Positions 48,710 through 57,002 of a stretch of 64,000 nt of DNA are shown here, one piece after another. Every line of letters begins with the position of its first letter. Position 1 is the first letter of the stretch. The position numbers were made by a program, and so were the translations under genes. The stretch is from a virus. The DNA is taken from positions 56,748 through 120,747 of IMG/VR virus record IMGVR_UViG_3300030047_000014. One strand, 5' to 3'. Under the pieces are notes generated by a model, which saw only the letters and a program-made list of their open reading frames with translations, had not been told where the DNA came from and did no database searches.

Positions 48710-51690
48710 ATACCAAATATTTTTATCTGTTCTATAACCATTTCTGCTGTGATTGATTTTTGACATTCAAATTGTCTTGGTGTATCTTTATAAATGGGAC
48801 ACCAATTCCAATCTCCTTTGTCAAATTTGAAGTTACGATTGTTCCAACAACCATGACATACATTCTTATTAGAAATCCTAATACAATTAGACTGGAACTC
48901 ATGAAGTGTTTCTGTAAAATTAGCTATCATTACAACTGAAGTATCTAATGCCCAGGCTAACCAACTAAGACCACTTGATAAACCAATAAAATAGTCACTA
49001 TGATTTATTACTCTTATAGTATTCTCTAAAGAATTATCAGATAATTGATCTACATTATTTAATGTGTTCTCTTCTTTAGAAACATTAATTACTACATACT
49101 CCATTTCTATCAGATAATCAACCAATTTCTGCCATTCTTCCTGTCTCCAATATTTACATCCTGCTGTAGAATCTGGAGCTATAGTAATGTATTTCTTATT
49201 GCAAGGAGAACTACTTATTTCAAAATGAATTCTTGGTACTATCTCTTCATATTTTAGTCCTAGAATATTAGTTGCAGTCTTTTGAAGAGGAATTGTATTA
49301 GGAATTTCTGGTTCCTTGTCTTTATCATAGAACCAACCTAGTCTATATAAAGCATATAAATCATATACAACAGTACCTGGTTCTACAAACTGTAGTTCTG
49401 GATATGCTTTTTGAAATAAGAAATTCTTAAATGTAGATACTACTACCTGACATTTATGTTTTTCCTGAAATTTTAATACATAAGGCATCCAGGCTATTGT
49501 ATCTCCTAGAGATGAGCTCTCAAATACTATGAATACTTTTCTATTCTTTAAAGAGAATATATTCTCATAGATAAGATTTTTATCTTGAAACACCTGTGTT
49601 GTCCAAGATGTAAAGTAACTACGACTAAGTTTTATCCAGTGATTTGTTCCTATAGTCTCTTCATATTGACAGATTCCTTTCTCATCAAGAAATTTTACTA
49701 GAAAATTAGCTTCTTCATTACCGGTTATTTCTATAAAAGGTTGATCTACAAAATGTTGTGTTATTTGTACATTCTTTTTAACTTTTTTTTGTGGTTTAAT
49801 TTCTTTATTCATAATTTCATTATAAAAGTTTAAATGTTTTTCTGCAAATTCTTTAGAAGTATTATTTGTAGGAATCTCATAAAATGCTTTAACATATCTT
49901 ATATCAGTAGAAGCTAAGTCATAGATATAAGAGTTAAACATTCCTTCATACTGTAACAGATTTCTAGCCATAATAGGAAGACCATAAGAGATAGCCTCTC
50001 TTAGCACAATAGGATTACATTCATTTTTAGAATTAAACATGAAGATATCACATGCAACAAAGAATCTATCAGTATCGTTTCTTTCTCCCCACACGGTAAC
50101 ATTAGGAGGAAGATCTTGCATAAGAGGTTCCCAATATTCTTTAAAGTTAGGAGCTTGATTTCCTACAAAATGAAAACGCATATCTGGATGATTTTTAGCT
50201 ATTAATATTCCCTCTGCTTGATTCTTTCCTGGAGTCCATAAACCTACATTAAGAACGTGGATTCTCTGTTGTTCCATTCCAAGGGAATTTCTAATATATC
50301 TCTTAGACCATTCCTTAACTGAAGGAATCCACTTATCAATAGGATACTCTATTGACTCTTTATATGAAGGAAGATCTTTAAACGTTCTTAAATGATATGG
50401 AGTACAGAAAGCATAAGCATCTGGATGAAATACTTTAGTTTTAGGATCAAAACTTATATCATGACAGATCTCTACAATTCTATAAGATCTATCATTAGAA
50501 TATAACTGATTGATCATTTCTCTATCTAATCTCTCAGACATTTCATCTATATGAATTATATCTGGTTTATTATCTTTAATAATTCCAAATAGGTCAAGTT
50601 TATTTTCTCCTAAAGTATAAAACTTATCCACAATTTTCTTTATTTTATCTCTTTGTACCACATAATCAAGACTATAGTTTTGATACTCTACTACAGATAT
50701 TTCTACTTTTGTAAAGTTTTGTAAACATTCTATTCTTTTTAATAAGAATTGAGGCATACCTCCAGTTGATAAATGAGGAGCCAAAAACATTATTTTTAAC
50801 TTTTTTTGTTTTAAATACTCAATCATTTTTTCCATTATTATAGGATCTTTCTCTCCGTGTATAAATAACAATTCTTGTGATGATTTAGGAATCTTAAACC
50901 AGGGTCTAATTTCTTTACCCCAATTATCTTGTTCATAAATTTCAGGAAGATCTTTTAAACTAGCATTTGTATAAATATAAGGAAGTCCACAGAAAAATTC
51001 ATACTTCCATAATAATACATTAGCAATAGTCTCCTCATGGTAAGGAGCATATAAAGTATGATTCTCTATTACTTTAGGGTTAGAACACATATTATACCAT
51101 GTATTTAAGAATGGTATTGTCTCTTGTCCTGCTACAAAGAAACCTGTTTGTCTATATGTTTGTCTAACATATTGATTTACATTAAATAAATCACATGCAG
51201 GAGCTTCTAATGTGGTTGACATATCTTCCCTGGTATCTGCACCACCTCTTCCATCAATATGAAGGTAGTCATAAATACCCTCTACAAAATGAGGAATTCT
51301 ACTCCACTCAGAATAATAATCAAATATATTATCCACATATTGAGTAGCAACACAATCTGCATCTATAAAAGCAACTGTTTCTGCATAATTCTCTAGACAG
51401 TCCTTTACAATTAAAGGACGTTGAATCATCATCTTATAAATATCTGGATCCGCTCTATCAATAAACTTCTCTTGTTTTTTTATATTAGGAGCATCACATT
51501 CCCAGCCAAAAGTAGTTGCTCCTAACATAGGAATATGACAATTAATCATATATACATAGATGGGAAGTTTGCTAAAGGTTCTTAGAGAATTTACACAAGC
51601 CTGAACTGTTTCATGATAACTTGCTGTTGCATAAAGGATGTAAGCTCTTTTATCTTTTTCAATTGATGGTAATAAAGTATCTGTCTGCAT
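48706..51690 (-). CDS. Three-domain glycosyltransferase: GT-A, GT4-like GT-B and O-heptosyltransferase-like (BAHT) domains
   Basis: 994 residues. Domain 1 (about 15-285): GT-A fold with D110-A-D112 in FIDADC. Domain 2 (about 298-630): GT-B, GT4-like, with FLAPHLSTGGMPQFLL and an E-x7-E motif (E557, E565). Domain 3 (about 640-994): strand-loop-strand O-heptosyltransferase/GT9-like, with SSSLGDTIAWMPYV near 725, IAPDSTAGCKYWRQEEW near 837 and a four-cysteine motif C945-x2-C948-x15-C964-x11-C976 (VCHGCW, WCP, RQFEC) like the iron-binding finger of TibC/AAH enzymes. Known BAHT enzymes add heptose to Ser of beta-helical autotransporters. Here virion fibres are the inferred acceptors. It lies alone on the minus strand among fibre genes. 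Confidence 0.85.
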   Translation of the reverse strand: MQTDTLLPSIEKDKRAYILYATASYHETVQACVNSLRTFSKLPIYVYMINCHIPMLGATTFGWECDAPNIKKQEKFIDRADPDIYKMMIQRPLIVKDCLENYAETVAFIDADCVATQYVDNIFDYYSEWSRIPHFVEGIYDYLHIDGRGGADTREDMSTTLEAPACDLFNVNQYVRQTYRQTGFFVAGQETIPFLNTWYNMCSNPKVIENHTLYAPYHEETIANVLLWKYEFFCGLPYIYTNASLKDLPEIYEQDNWGKEIRPWFKIPKSSQELLFIHGEKDPIIMEKMIEYLKQKKLKIMFLAPHLSTGGMPQFLLKRIECLQNFTKVEISVVEYQNYSLDYVVQRDKIKKIVDKFYTLGENKLDLFGIIKDNKPDIIHIDEMSERLDREMINQLYSNDRSYRIVEICHDISFDPKTKVFHPDAYAFCTPYHLRTFKDLPSYKESIEYPIDKWIPSVKEWSKRYIRNSLGMEQQRIHVLNVGLWTPGKNQAEGILIAKNHPDMRFHFVGNQAPNFKEYWEPLMQDLPPNVTVWGERNDTDRFFVACDIFMFNSKNECNPIVLREAISYGLPIMARNLLQYEGMFNSYIYDLASTDIRYVKAFYEIPTNNTSKEFAEKHLNFYNEIMNKEIKPQKKVKKNVQITQHFVDQPFIEITGNEEANFLVKFLDEKGICQYEETIGTNHWIKLSRSYFTSWTTQVFQDKNLIYENIFSLKNRKVFIVFESSSLGDTIAWMPYVLKFQEKHKCQVVVSTFKNFLFQKAYPELQFVEPGTVVYDLYALYRLGWFYDKDKEPEIPNTIPLQKTATNILGLKYEEIVPRIHFEISSSPCNKKYITIAPDSTAGCKYWRQEEWQKLVDYLIEMEYVVINVSKEENTLNNVDQLSDNSLENTIRVINHSDYFIGLSSGLSWLAWALDTSVVMIANFTETLHEFQSNCIRISNKNVCHGCWNNRNFKFDKGDWNWCPIYKDTPRQFECQKSITAEMVIEQIKIFGI

Positions 51691-51725
51691 ATTTATTTGG
51701 TTTATGAGATAAAAATAATAAAAAA

Positions 51726-51757
51726 TTTGGAAGTAATAAAATTAATTTATAGTTTTG
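51726..51757 (+). promoter_or_regulatory. Bacteroidetes-type promoter for lysis genes
   Basis: TTTG at 51726-51729, a 20-nt spacer and a perfect TAnnTTTG box, TAGTTTTG, at 51750-51757. It lies in the 205-base divergent gap 51691-51895 between the minus-strand glycosyltransferase and the plus-strand lysis genes. No other signal was recognised in that gap. Confidence 0.7.
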
Positions 51758-51895
51758 GTAGCGAAATATATTTTTTCTACCACTCCTATAAAAACTCCAT
51801 TATTAAAAGTAATTTTAGTCTTTACAGGTAGGTTATATGTGTATTTTATTTATTTAGGAGTGATACTATAACAGATTTTAAATACTAATAAATAA

Positions 51896-52129
51896 ATGAT
51901 AAACGCAATGGTTGATAAAATTAAGTCCACAATTGAAGTACCAGTATGGGTACTGATGCTCTTAGTTCCTATATTAGTAACTATTTGCATAACACTAATT
52001 ACTATTACCATGTCACAAAGTAATACTATTACTAAGTTACAGGTAGAGAGTGAAACTACAAAATCTAATGTAGAGATGTTAAAGAATACTAAAGTTGATA
52101 TTCAGGTATTTAGCTTGATGCTTATATGA
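51896..52129 (+). CDS. Small membrane protein, one TM helix plus coil (holin/spanin-like)
   Basis: 77 residues. One strong transmembrane helix (about 16-39; VPVWVLMLLVPILVTICITLITI) is followed by a polar coiled segment (SNTITKLQVESETTKSNVEML). It is the first gene of a likely lysis cassette with a second membrane protein, a holin-like protein and an M15 peptidase. An antiholin, spanin or regulator role is inferred. The C-terminal LMLI is odd: the alternative frame just downstream reads DAYMNKPNP before a stop, so a small frameshift near base 52113 is possible. Confidence 0.6.
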   Translation: MINAMVDKIKSTIEVPVWVLMLLVPILVTICITLITITMSQSNTITKLQVESETTKSNVEMLKNTKVDIQVFSLMLI

Positions 52130-52149
52130 ATAAGCCAAATCCTTAAAAA

Positions 52150-52755
52150 ATGGAATTTATAAAAAAGTATTTCTTATTTCTAGTAATAGCTATTCTAGTG
52201 TTACTACTTTTCTTAGGACGCTGTAGTAAAAAAGTGATCTCTGAAGCTCCTATTATCAAACATGATACTGTTTGGGTTAAACATGATAGTATTATTACAA
52301 GTAAACCTTTGATTATTTATACAAAACCTCCTCCTCCAGAAGTTATTAAAGAGTATCTTCCTGATACAAATTACAATAAATTAGTAATTCAATACAATAA
52401 TCTATTAACTTTGTATCTTAATAAAAATACAGAGAAAGATAGTCTTAAATTAGATAGTTTAGGGTATGTATATGTTACAGATATTGTATATAAGAACTTG
52501 ATAGATAGTAGATCTTATCATTACAATATTAAATATCCTAAAATAACAACAACAATTACATTACCTGCTCCTAAGAAGAACCAGATATATATTGGAGGTG
52601 CATTAGAAGGTAATACTTCCAGTATAGTTAATCAATTAAATGCAGGGTTTCTTTTAAAGAACAGAAAGGATCAGATTTATGGAGTATATAGTGGTATAAA
52701 TAAAGATGGTCAGTTACAATTTGGTATTCAGTCATATTGGAAAATAAGTTTTTAA
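52150..52755 (+). CDS. Membrane-anchored lysis-region protein (spanin candidate)
   Basis: 201 residues. The N-terminal helix (about 5-23; YFLFLVIAILVLLLFLG) is followed by RCSKK. The Arg before Cys makes a lipobox unlikely, so a membrane anchor is preferred. The periplasmic part contains a Pro-rich stretch (TKPPPPEV), a helical region, and a C-terminal part with alternating Gly and aromatic strands (IYIGGALEGN, QIYGVYSGI, LQFGIQSYWKISF) resembling outer-membrane strands. Anchoring at one membrane and contact with the other would fit a unimolecular spanin. The assignment is inference. Its stop overlaps the next start (TAATG). Confidence 0.55.
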   Translation: MEFIKKYFLFLVIAILVLLLFLGRCSKKVISEAPIIKHDTVWVKHDSIITSKPLIIYTKPPPPEVIKEYLPDTNYNKLVIQYNNLLTLYLNKNTEKDSLKLDSLGYVYVTDIVYKNLIDSRSYHYNIKYPKITTTITLPAPKKNQIYIGGALEGNTSSIVNQLNAGFLLKNRKDQIYGVYSGINKDGQLQFGIQSYWKISF

Positions 52756-53066
52756 TGATTTTAAAGATATTTAAATATGTTGAACCTATTTGGTTAGATG
52801 ATACTACTAATAGATTATCTATTAGAAGGATATTAGCTTTAATATTTTCTATTGATTTTGTACGAAACACATCTTTTGTAGTTCGTATTTGGGAATTAGG
52901 TAAATCTTATTCAGATGCAGCTATTTTATTAGGTGTTGAAGCAGGTTTAATTACAGCACTTCTTTCACTAACAACATATTCTAATATCATAAAAGCTAAA
53001 ATAGATGCAGGTCCTAATAATGGAGCAAATCAAGCTCCTCCTATTCCTCCTCAACCCTTAAATTAA
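52755..53066 (+). CDS. Holin-like small membrane protein
   Basis: 103 residues from ATG 52755, which overlaps the previous TAA by one base; an upstream ATG in frame lies inside the previous gene. Two hydrophobic segments (about 25-45, RRILALIFSIDFV; about 55-80, DAAILLGVEAGLITALLSL) and a polar Pro-rich tail (APPIPPQP) fit a holin. The endolysin-like gene starts 4 bases downstream. Confidence 0.6.
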   Translation: MILKIFKYVEPIWLDDTTNRLSIRRILALIFSIDFVRNTSFVVRIWELGKSYSDAAILLGVEAGLITALLSLTTYSNIIKAKIDAGPNNGANQAPPIPPQPLN

Positions 53067-53070
53067 TAAC

Positions 53071-53535
53071 ATGACTACTCAAGAAATCATAGAAAAATAT
53101 GGATATCCTAATGAAACAGGTAAGGGATATTTAGTTCCTATTACATTACCTTATTCTATGAGAATAGCCTGGGATCTTACTCATAGTATCAACTCTTTTA
53201 GCTGTCATAAATTAGTTGCTAATAATTTCAAATTAATATTCTCTGATATTCTTGATTACTATGGAATAGATAAACTAAGAGAATCAGGAATAGATCTATA
53301 TGGAGGATGTTTTAACTTTAGAAAGATGAGAGGTGGAGATTTCTGGAGTATGCATTCATGGGGAATAGCAGTTGATTTAGATCCTTCAAGAAATCTTTTA
53401 AGTGAGAATTCTTCTACAGCAAGATTTGCAAGACCCGAATACAAAGCTATGATAGATATATTCTATTCTTATAATTTTGAGAGTTTAGGCAGAGAGAAGA
53501 ATTATGACTGGATGCACTTTCAAGTAAGAGATTAA
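53071..53535 (+). CDS. M15 peptidase endolysin (VanY/L-Ala-D-Glu peptidase-like)
   Basis: 154 residues. Zinc ligands read as H95 in SMHSWGIAVDLD, D102, and H149 in WMHF, with the SxHxxGxAxD spacing of M15 enzymes; GGCFNFRKMRGG lies just upstream. It should cleave peptide stems in peptidoglycan during lysis. There is no signal peptide, so release by the holin-like neighbour is expected. The size is typical of a single catalytic domain without a wall-binding domain. Confidence 0.85.
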   Translation: MTTQEIIEKYGYPNETGKGYLVPITLPYSMRIAWDLTHSINSFSCHKLVANNFKLIFSDILDYYGIDKLRESGIDLYGGCFNFRKMRGGDFWSMHSWGIAVDLDPSRNLLSENSSTARFARPEYKAMIDIFYSYNFESLGREKNYDWMHFQVRD

Positions 53536-53554
53536 TAATTAAATATATAATGTC

Positions 53555-53746
53555 ATGAAAATAGAAGAGATCAGAACTGGATGGTTCAAGCAAAAATGGT
53601 CTTTTAGAATTAAGGCCAGTAATGGAAAAGTTATAGCTACCTCTGAGAAGTACTATAATTATAAAGACATGAAAGATACTATTTGTCTCTTACAAAAAGA
53701 TTTACCTACTGCAGAATTAATAAAAGTTAATAAAATTAAACCCTAA
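53555..53746 (+). CDS. YegP-like (DUF1508) small protein
   Basis: 63 residues with the DUF1508 signature FRIKASNGKVIATSEKYYNYKDMKDTI. The family is common in bacteria and phages and its function is not settled. It is translationally coupled to the next gene (TAATG). It probably belongs to the lysis-region transcript. Confidence 0.75.
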   Translation: MKIEEIRTGWFKQKWSFRIKASNGKVIATSEKYYNYKDMKDTICLLQKDLPTAELIKVNKIKP

Positions 53747-53859
53747 TGGCAAACACAGCTTTTACTGATAAAAAAATTAAAGTACCTCATAAAAAGACAT
53801 CTAAGACTCCTGGTCCAAAAGAGAAAAAGGTTTCTGTTTATAGGGGACAAGGAAAATAA
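53746..53859 (+). CDS. Very short Lys-rich protein
   Basis: 37 residues, strongly basic (KKIKVPHKKTSK and GPKEKKVS). The ATG overlaps the previous stop by one base, which is the best evidence that it is real. It could bind nucleic acid or cell wall. No family was recognised. Confidence 0.5.
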   Translation: MANTAFTDKKIKVPHKKTSKTPGPKEKKVSVYRGQGK

Positions 53860-53901
53860 GATTAGTTTTTTAAATTTAATAATATTTTAAAAATTACTAT
53901 T

Positions 53902-54225
53902 ATGAATAAACAGATAGGGCAAAGTCAGGAAGCTAATCTACTGTATGAGATAATACAAAGATTAGACAGATTAATCAAACTAAGTGGTAATTCTGTTAAT
54001 GGAGTATATGGCAATTCTGTTATAGCAACATTGTCTGATAGTACTGATTTAGTTAATCCAGGTTATATACAGCCTAGATTATTAGCAGGAAATATAAAAG
54101 TAACAGATATGGGTGGTAATATTAGTACACTTGCTTTTGATCAAAAAGAAGTATCTCTCTTTAAGGTCAAACGAGTTTGGTCTACAGGAACAACTGCAAA
54201 TATGGGAATTGTAGTTTTATATTAA
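53902..54225 (+). CDS. Small hypothetical virion-type protein
   Basis: 107 residues. A helical N-terminus (about 8-30; QEANLLYEIIQRLDRLIKL) is followed by a beta-rich Gly/Asn part (about 35-107). This is the build of small trimeric phage proteins with a coiled-coil start. No motif was recognised. It is preceded by a clean A/T-rich leader. Confidence 0.5.
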   Translation: MNKQIGQSQEANLLYEIIQRLDRLIKLSGNSVNGVYGNSVIATLSDSTDLVNPGYIQPRLLAGNIKVTDMGGNISTLAFDQKEVSLFKVKRVWSTGTTANMGIVVLY

Positions 54226-54236
54226 AAATTACAATC

Positions 54237-54308
54237 ATGCTAACAAGATCATTAGGATTAGGAATACAAAATAGAGTTCAGCAAGGGTCATTTTTGAATA
54301 TTTTTTAA
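54237..54308 (+). CDS. Tiny ORF, possible remnant of a fibre N-terminus
   Basis: 23 residues (GLGIQNRVQQGSFLNIF at the end). The pattern GSFLN resembles the GSLLN at residues 18-22 of the tail-spike gene at 57434, so it may be a left-over anchor of a replaced fibre. The similarity is short and could be chance. Confidence 0.25.
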   Translation: MLTRSLGLGIQNRVQQGSFLNIF

Positions 54309-54332
54309 TTATATATTTATATAGAAATTAAT

Positions 54333-54340
54333 TATCTTTG
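54333..54340 (+). promoter_or_regulatory. Possible -7 box upstream of glycosyltransferase
   Basis: TATCTTTG matches TAnnTTTG exactly and lies 20 bases before the ATG at 54361, in an AT-rich gap. No TTTG stands at the right distance upstream, so the promoter call is weak. Confidence 0.35.
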
Positions 54341-54360
54341 TTTTATAAAACCAATTACAT

Positions 54361-55377
54361 ATGAAGGAATTAAAATTTATTTGCGCCCAACCTGATAATG
54401 CCTATTATACCTGGCAAGTTAATCTATGGTTGGAAAGTTTAAAAGCAATAGGTCATTCAGATAAAGCTATTGTTTTAGTATTTACTCCAATGGGAAGAGA
54501 ACAGAATAAGAATTGGAAGCAAGTAATGGATTTGTACCCAGAAACAGAATTTAATTTTATCATTGATGAGGATGAAGTAAGCTTACTATTAGGAATATAT
54601 ATTCCTCTAATAAGACCCTATAGTTTGTGGAGATATTTCAGAGATCATCCTGATATGAAAGATAAAGGAGTATTCTATTGTGATTCAGATATTTTATTTA
54701 TGCCTGGGTTTAATGTTGATCAGTATCTTCAGGATGATGTTTGTTATTTATCTGATACTAATGGTTATATAAATGCTACTTACTTTGATAGTAAGATTAA
54801 GGATGTAATACCTGATAGATTGGAAGAGTATAAGAAGAGAGATATCCTACAAGAGCTATCAAATCTTATTGGAATAAATAGAGAAATTTGTGAAGCAAAT
54901 AATTTACATTCTGGAGGAGCTCAGTATTTTTTAAAGAATATTGATGCTTCTTTTTGGAGTAAAGTACAAGGAGATTGTCTTATTATACGTACCTTCTTAG
55001 GTAGAGTTAATTCAGAGTTCTTTGAAGATGAAAGTAAAGGATTTCAGTCTTGGTGTGCAGATATGTGGGCTATTTTATGGAATTTATGGTTAAGAAATCA
55101 AGAGACAAAATGTATTCCTGAGATGGAATTTGCCTGGGCAACAGATCCTATTGTAAAATTAGATACTCTTAAGATATTTCATAATGCAGGAGTAGCTGAG
55201 ACAGTACAGAATGGAATTCCCTTCTTTTATAAGGGTAAGTATCATACAGGAGATGATCCCACAAAAGATCCTTTTCTAGATGATATTTTAAATCATGAGG
55301 AAAGTAAAAAATTCTGTACATGGTATTATACAGCAAAGATTAAAGAATTGAGTAACAAGTATAAACTTAATTATTAA
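54361..55377 (+). CDS. GT-A-type glycosyltransferase
   Basis: 338 residues. D108-S-D110 in FYCDSDILFM is the metal/nucleotide-sugar motif. The opening ICAQPDNAYYTWQVNLWLESL and the late FHNAGVAE recall GT-A enzymes of the peptidyl-Ser/hydroxyproline glycosyltransferase type, but that link is only suggestive. No membrane helix is present, so it acts in the cytoplasm. It lies between the lysis cassette and the fibre module, and the next gene starts at its stop (TAATGA). A role in virion or host-envelope glycosylation is inferred. Confidence 0.7.
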   Translation: MKELKFICAQPDNAYYTWQVNLWLESLKAIGHSDKAIVLVFTPMGREQNKNWKQVMDLYPETEFNFIIDEDEVSLLLGIYIPLIRPYSLWRYFRDHPDMKDKGVFYCDSDILFMPGFNVDQYLQDDVCYLSDTNGYINATYFDSKIKDVIPDRLEEYKKRDILQELSNLIGINREICEANNLHSGGAQYFLKNIDASFWSKVQGDCLIIRTFLGRVNSEFFEDESKGFQSWCADMWAILWNLWLRNQETKCIPEMEFAWATDPIVKLDTLKIFHNAGVAETVQNGIPFFYKGKYHTGDDPTKDPFLDDILNHEESKKFCTWYYTAKIKELSNKYKLNY

Positions 55378-56087
55378 TGAAAGAATATAATGGTATAATT
55401 AATATTAGTAAGTTAGATGATGATTATATTATATATAAAATGTATTCTTCAAATCAGAATGATAAATCAATTTATATAGGGGTTACTTCAAACTATAAAG
55501 AAAGGATTTATAAACATTCTATGAATAGATATTATAAACGATATAGTAATAAACCTTTATACATTTGGATAAATAATGTATTAGATAAACAAAAAGAAAA
55601 AGTTATCTTTGAGATTATAAAGAAAGAATTAAGTGAAGAAATAGCTTTTAATAAAGAAGTGGAGTATATTCAAAAATATAAAGATTTAGATTATTTAGTA
55701 TTAAATATTTCAGAAGGAGGAAGAGGAAATACAGGAAGTATTCCTTGGAATAAAGGAAAAATAATGAATAATGAATGGATTAAAATGATGTCTACGGCTC
55801 ATATAGGATCATTTGGAGATATGACAGATAAACATCATACACAAGAAACTAAAGATATCATTTCTTTAAAAAGTCACAAAAGAAAAGAAAGAGGATGGAG
55901 AAATCCAAGAAAAAATAAAGTTTATAAATATACTTTAGATGGTAAACTTATTATAGTTTACTCATGTTTGGAAGAAGCTGCATTTAAGGAAAATACTAAT
56001 TCTACAAGTATTGGAGAATGGTGTAGAGGAACAAAGAAACCAAGAAATAATTTTACTTGGTCTTATAAAGAGATTATAAACAATTAA
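55377..56087 (+). CDS. GIY-YIG homing endonuclease with NUMOD repeats
   Basis: 236 residues. IIYKMY (about 18-23) and IYIGVT (32-37) form the GIY-YIG pair, with R43 in KERIYKH and E76/E77 as catalytic candidates. NUMOD3-like segments (GNTGSIPWNKGK, HHTQETKDIISLKSHK) and a NUMOD1-like C-terminus (VYKYTLDGKLIIVYSCLEEA) bind DNA. It begins at the stop of the glycosyltransferase gene, consistent with homing into the end of a coding sequence. Confidence 0.85.
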   Translation: MKEYNGIINISKLDDDYIIYKMYSSNQNDKSIYIGVTSNYKERIYKHSMNRYYKRYSNKPLYIWINNVLDKQKEKVIFEIIKKELSEEIAFNKEVEYIQKYKDLDYLVLNISEGGRGNTGSIPWNKGKIMNNEWIKMMSTAHIGSFGDMTDKHHTQETKDIISLKSHKRKERGWRNPRKNKVYKYTLDGKLIIVYSCLEEAAFKENTNSTSIGEWCRGTKKPRNNFTWSYKEIINN

Positions 56088-56098
56088 ATTTAAACAAA

Positions 56099-56278
56099 AT
56101 GACAACTATTAAAAAAAGAGATTTAAAAGGCTTTGTTCGTTTTGACGCACAAGGAAGACTTATTGCAGGCAGCCTAATTATGAGGAGAAAAGCTCCTAAA
56201 GTTGGTAAGTGGCAGGAAATAACAGCATATCGTTGCTGTAACTTTACTACTACAACTACCACAACTACAGCACATTAA
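56099..56278 (+). CDS. Small basic protein ending in poly-Thr
   Basis: 59 residues. A basic body (KKRDLKGFVRFDAQGRL, MRRKAPKVGKW) ends with CCNF and eight threonines before AH. The same Thr-AH/SHA ending occurs in the 331 gene. Its place before the fibre module and its Thr tail suggest a virion or glycosylation-acceptor peptide. The function is unknown. Confidence 0.55.
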   Translation: MTTIKKRDLKGFVRFDAQGRLIAGSLIMRRKAPKVGKWQEITAYRCCNFTTTTTTTTAH

Positions 56279-56289
56279 ATCTATATATC

Positions 56290-56703
56290 ATGAATTTGTT
56301 TCCTGAAAATATGCTTAATAGTTCTGGAGAGGTTCTCTCTCTGGATACAATAAAGGCTAAACTCTCCTATTTTGAGTTACAACTGCATGAATTACATTGG
56401 CAGACTACCTCATTAGCAGAGCATTTAGCTCTTGGTGATGCATATGACCTTATCTTTAAACTAAAAGACGAGATTGTAGAGAAGATAATGGGATATACAG
56501 GAGTAAGAACAAAGGCTATGCCTGTAGATACCATTAAGAATTATGCTCCAGGTGTACCTGATATAACAATAAGAGAAATCTTAATGTTTGCAAAGCAATT
56601 AGAGAGTTTTGGTAGTATTAATAATATGCCAGATATTGAGAATATTGCTCAGAGTTTATCAGGAGATATATCACAAATTAAATACAGATTAACTCTTTCG
56701 TAA
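56290..56703 (+). CDS. Dps/ferritin-like helical phage protein (DUF5856-like)
   Basis: 137 residues, helical. LSYFELQLHELHWQTTSLAEHLALGDAYDLI (about 25-55) has the H33, H36, H45, D50 pattern of the small Dps-like phage family DUF5856. Whether it binds iron is not known. It stands next to minor virion genes in many phages, so a virion assembly role is equally possible. It overlaps the next start (TAATG). Confidence 0.65.
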   Translation: MNLFPENMLNSSGEVLSLDTIKAKLSYFELQLHELHWQTTSLAEHLALGDAYDLIFKLKDEIVEKIMGYTGVRTKAMPVDTIKNYAPGVPDITIREILMFAKQLESFGSINNMPDIENIAQSLSGDISQIKYRLTLS

Positions 56704-56990
56704 TGCAGATCAATAAAAGATTCTTTCCAGAAGTAATGTTAGACAATGAGATGCTTTATTTTGCATATCTGGAAGGAGTCTTAAGCTCTGTTGATGAACT
56801 ATCAAGTCTTGAGATTGTAAAATCTATAAATGCTTATCATTTTAGATTAGCTCCTAGTACTCCTAAATATGGTAAGATACTATTTCAGGAGATATTAAAA
56901 ATGCATAACTTCTTCAGTATAAAATTAGATCTCTCTAAATCTATCAAGACTTCAGGAACAATTACATTTAGTATTGAATTAAACAATTAA
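56703..56990 (+). CDS. Small hypothetical protein coupled to Dps-like gene
   Basis: 95 residues. The first half is helical and the second half beta-rich (SIKTSGTITFSIELNN). The start overlaps the upstream stop by one base, suggesting that the two products work together. No family was recognised. Confidence 0.5.
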   Translation: MQINKRFFPEVMLDNEMLYFAYLEGVLSSVDELSSLEIVKSINAYHFRLAPSTPKYGKILFQEILKMHNFFSIKLDLSKSIKTSGTITFSIELNN

Positions 56991-57002
56991 AATATACATG
57001 TC

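Noticed and set aside
51691-51895. tRNA or small RNA in the largest non-coding gap
   Set aside because: No cloverleaf or strong hairpin was visible; only a promoter was recognised. No tRNA was seen elsewhere in the window.
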